A DNA stretch of 64,000 bases, from NCBI GenBank assembly GCA_032821775.1, contig JAVLRN010000001.1:1488001-1552000 (forward strand). The letters run 5' to 3'. The number at the start of each line of letters is the position of its first letter. Position 1 is the stretch's first letter. Source of the DNA: Sanguinoderma infundibulare (Eukaryota; Basidiomycota; Agaricomycetes; Polyporales; Polyporaceae). Below the pieces are notes generated by a model. It saw only the letters and a list, made by a program, of their open reading frames with translations, did not search any database and was not told the DNA's origin. Shown here in pieces: positions 35,135-45,233 of this stretch. The translations under genes and the position numbers were made by a program.

Positions 35135-35206
35135 AGGGAAGACACCTGCCTTTCACACTCCGCTCCCCCCAGAAAGGCAGGTGCCACGCGCTTCCCGAAC
35201 GACTGG
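35126..35206. repeat. Nested hairpin adjacent to right repeat arm
   Basis: Outer arms CCAGTCGTTaGGGAAG (35126-35141) and CTTCCCgAACGACTGG (35191-35206) are complementary. Inner arms CACCTGCCTTTC (35143-35154) and GAAAGGCAGGTG (35172-35183) are perfectly complementary around a 17-base loop. Strong secondary structure, possibly part of the same mobile or structural element. Confidence 0.65.
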
Positions 35207-36683
35207 TTCGAGTCTACGGCCTTTCTACCACCCACGCCTTCCCGTCTCCTTCCACGTCGCCCACTCCCCTTTGTCCTTCGCCAACCCCACGACTTCTCAA
35301 AGCGTCCGACGTCGTCTGTCCGGACACTTTCCTCCGCTATCTCGGCTCCCTTTGCACCAAATGCGATCAACTGGCCTCGTTGTCGGTACCGTTCTTGTAT
35401 TTAGACGTTTTTGGACCCAGAGCTTGTCGTCATCGTGCTTGTCATTATGGCACGTAGGGCGCTCCTTTCCAGGTTCTGGACTGTTTCCTGTTGTTGAACA
35501 GGGCATTGTCTCCTGGCCGACGTCGACTCGACATACGCTATCGCCAACCCTTTAGCTCTCGCGTAGCAGACGCTTAAGTATCACCTCGATAGCTGAAGCG
35601 CTGATGATGTCGCAGCTTGTCGCGCCTTGCTTTGCATTCCGTGGTGTGCTTCCCTCCGTACCCATTGGGCCTTTGCGCTGCCTTTGTGCCTCCTGTGCCC
35701 GCAGGCCCGCCGCGATTGACCTTCCGTGAACCTTCGCGCTCCTTCGCGACTCATGTCACCTTAGCACGATCCCTTGACATGTACTCCACCGCCTAGGCCC
35801 CATCCTGCCTATTCTGCCGATTGAATTCACGTCTCGGCGACTTCTTTGATGCCCTCAACCCTTTCAGTCCACCCCGATCGCTCCGTTCGCATACAACTAA
35901 ATCGAATTGAGATCGTTCAACTCTTGTACATACGTCATTTCTCTACTGCTGCTTCTGCTCGGTATATACACCTAACATACATCATACGCAAGGGGGAGGG
36001 GACAACGCTTGACTTGGCCTGACACGTGTGCATCTCCAAAGCTGCAAGAGGTCGTGTGAGTTCAGTCTGGGCGGCGAAAAGCGTTGGGGGCGATTAGCAG
36101 GAAGGAGGGGGTGAGGGGAGCAAGGCAAGCGAGCCTCTAAGGTTGAATAAAGCGACGTCGGCAGGAAGCGCCTCAAGAACCAAGGAGAAGAGTTTGGGAG
36201 AGCAGAGGGGTCCAGCCGCCGCTACAATCACCTCCGACGTGACGCGGCTGACATCACAGACAACTGCCATAGCAGTGTCTTCCGCAGCCTCCTGTACGTC
36301 TCCAGGAGCCAGTGCATGCAACGGTTTGCTTGCGGACTGCGGCGGCGCAGCTCCAGATCTGTAGAGGTGGGCGCATTACGGAGGTGAGACGGCATGTACA
36401 ATGTGTACGTGTGGCCAGCTCGTCGAAGCACTGTGGAGACGACTGCAGTGCGAGGGACGAGAGCGATTACGAGGATGGAAGGAGATGGTGCGAGGGTATG
36501 TGGGGTGCGTGGCGACGCAAGACCGGGATCGTAGTGACCGACGACCGACAACCGTGGATAGCCGTGCGTCCTGGGAACAAGACGAGGGAAGACGTGGATC
36601 GGCGTAGGACGCTAGCGTCCACCTCGTCAGGCTCTTGGCGGTACAGACGGCGAGAATGCGGCGCATAGGCCGCCGCCCGTCAG
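35207..36683. other. Gene-sparse spacer
   Basis: Short frames only. A 75-codon minus frame at 36094-36321 has a somewhat protein-like composition but no start context, intron support or similarity; not called. Confidence 0.35.
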
Positions 36684-37357
36684 TCACTGAACATCAACGA
36701 GCAGGTTGCGCTCCAGGATGTATTTGCCCTCCTTGTATTTTTGCGAGGGCTCGTACGCATGATCCTACATTCACGACAGGGTTGTGTCAGAACCGCCAAA
36801 ACCTAAACAGGTGTATGATGTCATGGCTGAGACACGCACGTATTTCCAGCCAAGCACTGTCCCGCACTTGCAACAGTAGATGTCGCGAACGGTGTGGTTC
36901 CCGGTGGTCATTTGGCGATCGTTGGGCTCACCCTCGATCACGTTCACACTGCGGGTGTGGCGTGGAGCGTGCGCATTGAGGGGGTTGTGGCGGAGCGCAG
37001 CAGGTTTAATAGCACCCGTCCAACGAAACGTATCCACGAATAAATCATTTCCGACAAGGTTCACGACGGAGGGAAGATCAGAGCGCATGCAAGGCATGGT
37101 GAGTTGATGCCCAGCGCAAGAAAGATGAGAGAAGTACTCACACTCCGTCAAAGAGGTACGCCCTGCCGTGTTGCCCGTTGAAAGCCTGTCAGACAGTCAT
37201 GAGTTTGTGAGCACTGCAAAGGGGTAGTAGCAGAGGGTGGGGAAACAGGGGGACGTACTCGGGAGATCATCGAGTGGATAGTGGCCAAATGTGTCTTGCA
37301 CGTCGAGCACCCGTAGATGCGAGCTCCAGACAGGTAGCGGCGGTAGCTCATGCCCAT
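36684..37357 (-). CDS. Yippee-family zinc-binding protein
   Basis: Minus-strand exons 37259-37357, 37142-37185, 36840-36948 and 36684-36764 sum to 333 nt, 110 aa. The sequence follows the YPEL family almost without gaps: MSYRRYLSGARIYGCSTCKT, HLATIHSMISRAFNGQHGRA, YLFDGVVNVIEGEPNDRQM, TTGNHTVRDIYCCKCGTVLG, ending SQKYKEGKYILERNLL. Two CxxC pairs bind zinc. The fold is shared with CRBN/Mis18. In fungi the family is linked to growth and development and in animals to the GID/CTLH-type ligase and mitosis, but no specific role can be read from sequence. A few residues follow the usual end (VDVQ). Confidence 0.93.
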
Positions 37358-40090
37358 CTTGCTTAAGGTCTTGGAGGGAAGGGCTGCGGTGGGATGTGGT
37401 AAAGATTGCAGCGGTCAAGGAACCGAGATCGATTGGTCGCTCGGTCAAACTGGGACTCGGAGGTTGAATGGGGGGAGAGGAAGGTTGGAATTCAAGTCGC
37501 GGGACACGAGTGGCGAGAGACCTGTGGGGTCGACTGAGGGTGCGTGCACGGAGATGGACGTACGAGGGTAACTGCAGGATGGAGCTAGACTCGTGCTCGG
37601 GACCTGCAGGGGCGCTAGGCACGACCTCGTGAGTTACAGATGACTCCTGAGGACGGAACTCGGAGTCCTGACGGTCGGGGAGTGGCGAGGGATAAATATG
37701 GGGAGAAGAGAAAGACCGGGAGACGGCAGGTGTTATATATCCAGCGGGCAGACGTGTGAAGTGAGGTAATAAGCACGAGCAAGGCGCGTCGGGTGCAACA
37801 GGCAGTGGCCCGCCCCGTTCGGACTTATGTGACCCTCCGCCCAAGCGGCGTCACGCCAACTTGGTCTCCATCCTGGTCAGCCATCCGCCAGTTGCCCAGA
37901 AAACATCCAGTTCCATTCCTCAGTGTCTGAATCCCCCATTAAGTGTCTATTCCACTTTGACCCTGTGTTCATTCCCCAAAGCCTGGCCGCGGCCGTGGGC
38001 AATCTTCCTGACCGTCGGCATTCTCCCATAGGACAATCGGCCTCGAAGAATCGGTATTGCATGCACGACGCTGAGGCTTCTCTAGTTTCCGCGTCCCTTC
38101 TGCCTGTGGTCCCATGCCACCCAGAATGCTGCCCGTCAAATGCATGCAACCCGTGCGCGATCAGATTGGTGCTCCAAGGTGCCTTTCCCTCTGGTTAGCA
38201 TGCAAACCTCACCCACACGACCAGTCGAAATTGAAAGCTGGCGGGCAAGTCACCGTATCAGGTGGGTCAGTTCATGTCACGCTGCGACGCAGGAACTTCG
38301 TGAATGAACTTGTTTCCGCCTGTCGACTAGTTACCAGTCGCCTCGCAATCTCGCCACTGTCAACCGGATGCGGACAACACACTGACAACACGCGTCCCTG
38401 TTGAGCTGCATCCTCTCATGTCGTGCAATTTCCGTGCTCGTGTTCTGTCATCGGTGAACGCGAGATGAGGACGCCGTCCGATCGCTTTCCGGTCCCTCGC
38501 GCGCCGAGATGAAACCAAGTTTTGTGAGTCCCACCACACTCCCAATTTCTCGTAATACGCTGACGTCGTTCGTACACAGGACACGCATATTCGGGGCATT
38601 TCGCTCATGGACCTTTCGACACTCTCCCGGTAGAACATCGCCAGACGGCGGAGGATACGTCGGCAGGATAATTCTTCCGGAGTTGTGCGCCGCAGCGTCG
38701 TATTTACGCATTAACGCCATCCAAGGACAGTTCTTCCGCGGACACAGAACGCAGCGGATTGTGTCTCGATAGACCGCCAACCGCCCGCTGACAAACAAAC
38801 CGATATATGAGGCGTATGGGACCATTCGTCATGACATGGCACCTGAATGTCGACTGCCCTACATGAGCGCAAGTTCCCCAGTGGCCCCGGGCCGTTATCG
38901 TGGACGGAAGTGACAACATGGGACAGCTCGGGCCTTGTAGCAGGCCACTGAGGCCTGTGTTTTATGCTGTCGTCATTTTCGGGTGTCGTGCTCCCGCGAT
39001 ACCTGCGACAGATCCAGTCTTACAAACAAAAGCTCACGAGACGCCCTTCCGAATCACTGTAGAATGTCCTCAAGCTTTCTACGTCTGCTCGCCAAGAAGT
39101 CCTTTCTCCTTAGTACCCCGGTTATGCGGAATTGGAAGTGCTCAGGTCAGTAGGTCATGCAGCGTTGTCTATCAATATCGTCCCATTTCTGAGTAAGATC
39201 ATCTATCCATAGCCATCTGTGGTGCCGTCCTCAAACCAGAAAGAATGGGTTTGGATTTGAAATGCCTGGGCTCCTTCTGAATCATCCTAGGGTAGCACAG
39301 GTCGGTCTAACGAAGGAAACCCACCTGGATGGTGATACCGGATACGCCACCGGACATCCAACCTCAGGTATGTGTTATACGATCGATCTGTTCCCCATGA
39401 CACGCGCAATCCGCCGCGGATAACTTTATGTCGAGTGATGTCGGAAATAGCTCCGAGGGAATATTTTCTCTTGCTTGCGTGCCTTCGCCTTGCCTCGTCC
39501 AAGAGCAGTGGCGTACAATCTGGTACAATGATTCGACGAATACAAACAGACCATCCAGGCTGGGATTTTCGCACTGTGCGGAACTCGTCGGTGCATCTAC
39601 CGAGGGATGGTCCTATTCTCCGCGCGGTGGCGGTTGGGTGCGGGGCGTCAGCACCTAGTCAAATTGTAACGGGCATGGCCGCGCATTGCAATCTTGACTT
39701 GCGGACGAATTTGTACAGCGGGTTCTAGTCCATGCGGCATCCTCTCGAGTCGACTTGAGCTGACTTTCAGTATCAGTGTTATGCCATGCAAAACAACACT
39801 CACATGTATTCACACTAGATACTTCTCTGGACCATTCACGGAGGTTGGGACCCTTCAAAGCCGACTACAGAATGCAACTGCTCAAGGTTGATCGGTGAAC
39901 AACATAGGGGAGGTGTTTCCCGGGGTCGATGCTGGAATATCGGTTGTCGGCTATTGGGTATAAGACTTAGTGCCCCTCCGGTGTTCTGGAGAGGTATAAG
40001 ATCGCCCGCTAAACCGTAGGGCCAATTCCACTGTCTTTTTTCTCCCCCGAGAACACAACAAGCCACCGTCTTCACTTCTAGTCCTCCATC
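37358..40090. other. Gene-sparse spacer
   Basis: Begins with the Yippee 5' UTR/promoter, including a TATA-like stretch at 37733-37740 on the minus strand, 375 bases from the ATG. The rest has only short, unrecognised frames. A TATAAG at 39995-40000 stands ~95 bases upstream of the kinase ATG and probably belongs to it. Confidence 0.4.
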
Positions 40091-41296
40091 ATGTCCGCCG
40101 CCGACACTATGCCCGACTTCACCAATTACATCCTGCACAGGCGTTACAAATTTCTCTCAATGCTCGGCGCCGGCTCGTTCGGTGTCGTGTACGAGGTAGA
40201 GGACCTGAAGCCCAACTCCCCTCTTGACGACCAAGTGCGAGCCGTCAAGGTCGTCCGCAAGGCGAACGGGAAGCCCTTCGAGGTCTACAAGGAAGTAGAC
40301 TTCCATTATCGCGTGGCAAGGCACCCGAACATTCTCGGCATCCACGGCGCGTTCGAGGACGCGAACTACGTTTACCTCGTCCTTGACCTCTGTCACGGAG
40401 GAGATCTCTTCGAACAAATCAGCCTCAACAGAGCATTTGTGAACAACGATGAACATCTCCGCAAGAACACATTTCGGTCTCGCCACTGACCTTAGTGTCG
40501 TGATTGGCGGCTGTGACACGGAGTCCTACATGGGTCCCGGTGCGTCTTATAGCTTATGTCACTTGCGAAAGGCGTGATTGACCAAACTTATGCAGAGGTT
40601 GTCGGTCGTATGACGGATCCTTGGAGACCGTATTACACCCGCTTAGCGGATATCTGGGCCCTCGGTATCATTCTCGTCAACATGATCACCGCCTCTCCCG
40701 AAGACTACTACTTCGCTCAGCGGCTCGAGGACCCCGACTTCCTCAAGTGGATGCTCCCCATATCCAACGACGCCAATGTCATCGTCCAACGCCTCTTGGA
40801 GCTCGAGCCCGTCAATCGCATCTCGCTCAGGGAGCTCCGGTACGAGATCATCCAGCTGGACACGTTCTTCACTCCCGAGGAGCTAGACGAGGCGAGCGAC
40901 TACGCGCAGTACATCGCCGCCACGCTCGGTCAGAACCCTCCAGGTCGCCGGTGGCGCGTGCCCATCCCGCCCCCTCAGCAGCTACCTCTTCCTGACGCGC
41001 AGAACATGACTGTGAGGACGATATCGGACCCTTCAACCCCAATCGCGAGACGCCGGTCGTTTACGGCGCACCCCCAGCTCGCTATCCCCGGTCTCTACGC
41101 CGCTGTGGAAGAGGATTCCAACTCGGTCTGGTATGCTCCCGAGGGAGCCAGTTCGCACGCATCGGGTTGGAGCAGCGTCGTTTATCAACCGAATGAGGAT
41201 ATCAAATTCTGTCAGGAGACGGTCATTGCGAAGACGTTCTGGGACGGGAAGGCAACTCAGCAGAACAATGTTCCGTCGCCAGTCTACGTTTATTAG
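40091..41296 (+). pseudogene. Ser/Thr protein kinase gene (Ran1/Ksp1-like) with deleted catalytic loop and frame break
   Basis: 40091-40470 encodes a normal kinase N-lobe: LGAGSFGVVYE (P-loop), RAVKVVRK (VAIK Lys), an alpha-C helix with KEVDFHYRVARHPNI, and LCHGGDLFEQI. At ~40,470 the frame shifts and the next recognisable residues are HFGLATDLSVV. The ~40 residues that should lie between, with HRDLKPEN and the Asp of DFG, are absent, with no room for an intron. The frame then runs to a GT donor at 40540 and continues at 40596-41296 with a normal C-lobe (DIWALGIILVNMI, FLKWMLPIS, ISLRELR). This looks like an internal deletion inactivating a once-intact gene; an assembly error or allele-specific lesion is the alternative. 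Confidence 0.7.
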
Positions 41297-41950
41297 CTGA
41301 AACTCCGGCTTTCTCATTCCAAGTGAGCCATAGACGTTGCGGGCGCCGTCATGTTTCGTAGTGAGCATTTATATCTGGTCCTGAAATGACCAAAAAAAAA
41401 AGTCAAGATCAAGCCTCAAATCGCAGTGTGCTTCCGTCGCCGATCAAGGAGCCTGTGAAGGTTGAAATACGGAGGAAATGCAATGGATCGTTACCCACAC
41501 AGCTCGACGATCCGAAACATTGCACCCGTGGGAGATCGAAGCCTGCGGACGGTTGATATACATGAGGGATCGCTTGAAGCCACTGCGTTCATTCCGGTCG
41601 CCGTGATCCCACTTCGGGAACCACAGCCACCTGGCGGAGAATAAGCGCCTGTGTTTGGATGGCGGGCGTCTCGGTGTCCTTGTCTCGGATGCGGTCTCGC
41701 GCTCAACGACGTTCACTCCCTTCCCATCTTTGCTCACCTCGTCCCCGCCCTCCCCGGGTACATCCATCCAACCCCGTCCTCCGCGCAAACTACCTGCACC
41801 ACTCGAGCGCGAAAGACCGAGTCTCTCTCTGGCCGCATCTTGTCTTCGCCATCTAAACGTGCTTGGCCGACCACAGTTCGCAAGACTCGACCACAGTCCT
41901 GCCGAGGACACCGCACACCCTCCGCCGTCGCCCACTTCCATCGTGCCTCC
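41297..41950. other. Intergenic: kinase 3' flank / ULP1 promoter
   Basis: Contains a 9-A run near 41393. Otherwise 3' flank and a C-rich promoter/leader; no gene recognised. Confidence 0.4.
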
Positions 41951-44377
41951 ATGCTTGCAACAAAGAGGCGGGCTTCCGACACCATCCTTCCCACACGCGC
42001 TCCAAAACAACAGAAGACAACCGCGAACCATCCACTGGGCGGGAACAGCTCTCCGTCGCAGTCTGAAGCGTTGCTCGCGCGTTGGAACAAGCTGGGCAAG
42101 GATTTTATGGACGCTTTGCGGGACACCGTCTGGGCCTTTTTTGGTGGTGCGTGATTGTTCCTTGAAAGTGAACGTCGGGCGTTGTTCACCCGCCTGCCGC
42201 CCTTAAGTTGGCCGAGACGGTCGGGACAGTTTACCCGTCTACGCAACCTCGCATCCACTCCCGGTTGAGAACGGAAACGTGCCTGGTGGTATACCGTCAC
42301 CACCGCCCTCGCCCCCTCTACCACCTCCACCTCGTCCCTCGGCATCAGCACATCGACTTCCAGCCCGTCAGCCCATCCCTGCCTTTTCGGTGGAACCGGC
42401 CTCCTCAAATCGTCCCGCACAAATCTCGAAATCCGCACCCGCCGCCCACGATATCCACCAACGTGTCCAGTCGAACCTGCCCAATGGCGACATCCGCCTA
42501 CCGCTTCCTCAGATGAAGTTCGCACACACCCGCCCCAACGCCGTCGCCTCAACATCAAAGAACACGTTGCCCGCTCGCGAGGATCCAAAGGTTTCTGGGT
42601 TCCCTGGCGGCGCGAAGTCGACTGGACTCATGTCCCCGCCATCTACACAGGCGTCTGAATCCTCAATCCTCTCTGCCGTCACCCAGACGTACCCCGAGGT
42701 GGGTGTTGCCCTCCAGCAACACCAACAGCACCAGCGCAGGCGGAAGAAGTCCACACAACAGTACATCCAGCGGGACCATATACACCTCAAACAGGTAAGT
42801 ATAATGTAAATTATGCAGTCCCATCAGAGCTAACGCCCGGTCTAGCACAAAGTGCGGGTAAAAGAGGAAACGAAGAGGACGAGGGAGGAGATGGAGAAGG
42901 ATTTGAAGGAGCTGTACCGCATGAAGCGTTCTGCAGGCAAGTCCATGGAGTTCTAGGTGTTGCGAGTGCAGACCTGACGAAGCGCGTGTGATGTAGGCTT
43001 CCGCTCCGATTATGCTTCGTTCAGAAGTGCGTTCAATCCCCACGAATTGTCGTGGACCGGAGCTCACATCAGTTTCAGGTCTTCTGGATTACCAAGCTCG
43101 GCTTGAGAAGTTGGATAAGACTGGCGCGCTATCCCGTACGTCACGCCCACATTTTTCTGCATGTTCAACTCGCGCTCAACGATGATCAGCATCGCCATCC
43201 TTGGTGGACTTGCGAACCAGAGCTAAGCAGGAGGAGATCCGACGGCACTCGTTCCCGGATGTGAGCCCCTCCAGCCATTATCTAGTTGAACATTTTGTTG
43301 ACAGTCATCCTAAAGCATGTCGACCCTGACTTCCTTCAACGTGCAATCCAGAAAGCGCAAGATGCTTTGAAGGGGTACGCGATGACTTATATCTGTCCCG
43401 CCCACTGTCTGCTCATACTTCCTCCAGGCCAAAGCCTCCTCGACCGTTCGTCCCCACCCTCGACCAGCTCCGCGTTCAACGACTCCGGAAGGACGAAGAA
43501 ATCGAAGAACGCCTCCGACCGAAACGCAAGCCCCTTCCTCTCTCGCTTCCGCCAGAAGACGAGGCCGCGGTGGACGCGTTCTTCCGTCAAAGAGGCATCA
43601 TTGCGAAGTGCGTGAAGGAGCAGGTATCGAACGAGGACCTCGTACGATTGCGACCGGGGCAATGGCTGAACGACGAGGTCATCAACTTCTATGGCCAGCT
43701 GATACTGTCGCGCTCGGAGGACTCGAAGGAGAACCCGGGAAATGGCGTGGTGCATGGAAGGAAGAAGCCGCTGAACGTGCACTACTTCAGCTCGTTCTTC
43801 TGGGCGAAGCTCACAGGGCAGGGTTATGAGAAAGCGAGGCTGGGGAAGTGGACAAAGAAGGTGCGTGAGGTCACGCTTGGTGCCTGTCTCCGTTGCTGGT
43901 CCTGATGGCTTGGGACGGTGATGTGTAGATCGACATATTCTCAAAAGATGTCATTCTCATCCCGGTAAACCACCATAATGCCCATTGGACCGCCGCGGCC
44001 ATCAACTTCCGGAAAAAGCGGATAGAATCGTACGACAGCATGGGCGCGGACCGGGGCCAGGTGTACAAAGTGCTGCGTCAATACCTAGACGACGAGCACC
44101 GGAACAAGAAAAAGAAGCCATTTGACTTCACCGGATGGGAGGACTACATACTACCCGTAGGTCGCCTTCGCACCATAATCCATCCCGCCCTGACGCCGGT
44201 TGGCAGGATACCCCACAACAAGAGAACGGCTTTGACTGCGGCGTATTCACCTGCCAGTTCCTCGAGTCGTTGTCTCGTGGCGAAGAGGACTTCGGCTTCA
44301 CTCAGGCCAACATGGACTACCTGCGTCGGAAGATGGTCTGGGAGATTGGGCATGTCAAGCTTCGTGACGAACCATAG
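41951..44377 (+). CDS. ULP1: SUMO-specific cysteine protease Ulp1/SENP family
   Basis: Processes SUMO precursor and removes SUMO from substrates, typically at nuclear pores. Exons: 41951-42146, 42208-42794, 42846-42936, 42997-43026, 43079-43135, 43190-43260, 43286 (or 43305)-43374, 43428-43860, 43929-44156, 44207-44377. With the first choice the sum is 1953 nt, 650 aa. The C-terminal C48 domain is complete: WLNDEVINFYGQL, VNHHNAHWTAA (His), ESYDSMG (Asp), PQQENGFDCGVFTC (oxyanion Gln and Cys). The N-terminal half is disordered and Pro/Gln-rich, followed by charged coiled-coil segments. The intron after exon 3 begins with GC. The join after 43260 is in frame only if the intron is 25 nt; that point is unresolved. 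Confidence 0.9.
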
Positions 44378-44570
44378 TCTCTGATCGTTTGTGGACATTT
44401 CATTATCCTTGCCTCATCTTGCATTGGAAATATCTCGTTGTGTGTACATCTTAGTGGTGCTTACCATATCCCTCGGCTATAATGGATGGCGAAGCCGCTT
44501 CCACTCGTTGGAGCGCGCAATCCTTGAAGCGGGAGCCCAGATGTGTGAGAAGGCGCAAACGAATGCTCTG

Positions 44571-45233
44571 TCATCTCCGAAACCACCATACAACGAGGAA
44601 GAACCAGAAGACGATGATGAGGAAGACTATGTACCACAGCCAGCGGCATCCCTGACGGGCGGCCATGTTGTTCATGCGCCGGAAGGTGCCTGCGAGGATG
44701 CCAGTGGTCTCGGAAAACGCATCGTTCTAGACGTCATGGTAAGCAATGAGAAGGGGCTGGAGCGAGGGGGAGGAGCGCAGGATGAGAGGCGGAGGATAGG
44801 GCAGCAACTCACCATTTGGCTGAGCTGAATAGTCGAGTCCTTGACCTCGGACCCAATGGCCATGGTGATCTGCAGACACCACCGTTTGGCACTCGGATGA
44901 TGAGTAACGAGAAGACGAATATGTCACGCACGTCCTTCAGGATCTTGACCTTGGCCGTCAGCCCCTCCAGCTGCTCGTCGTTCTGGCCCTCCAGGTCGTC
45001 CGCGTACCGGTGGCTCATTGGCGCGAAAGGGTTGTCCCTGCCCCCAGCGGCACCCCCGAACGGCGACGAACGCCCGGACGAGGGCGGGGTGTTGTAGTCG
45101 CTGGTGGTGCCGAGGAGCTGGGAACGGTTGTGCACGTTGATTCTGTGCCTGCGAGGACCGAGGCCGGGTCAGCGGCGTCAGTAATCCTCCATGGGTTGAA
45201 AGCGGATGTGTACTGTACGCACCGTTGTGACAT
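44571..45233 (-). CDS. BET1: SNARE protein Bet1-like (ER-Golgi)
   Basis: Minus-strand exons 45223-45233, 44932-45148, 44813-44869 and 44571-44726 sum to 441 nt, 146 aa. N-terminal ~55 residues are Ser/Gly/Pro-rich; the SNARE helix starts at EGQNDEQLEGLTAKVKILKD and continues MAIGSEVKDSTIQLSQMNDAF and ETTGILAGTFRRM; a C-terminal hydrophobic anchor (WYIVFLIIVFWFFLVVWWF) ends in RR. This is the Bet1/Sft1 Qc-SNARE plan. The first coding exon is 11 nt (Met-Ser-Gln plus two bases). Converges with ULP1, 193 bp between stops. Confidence 0.88.

Noticed and set aside
35198..35215. tRNA B-box-like GGTTCGAGTC
   Set aside because: It is part of and next to a perfect hairpin arm, no A box or cloverleaf can be folded around it.
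36094..36321. 75-codon minus frame with hydrophobic stretches
   Set aside because: No start context, no upstream exon that joins cleanly, no recognised relatives.
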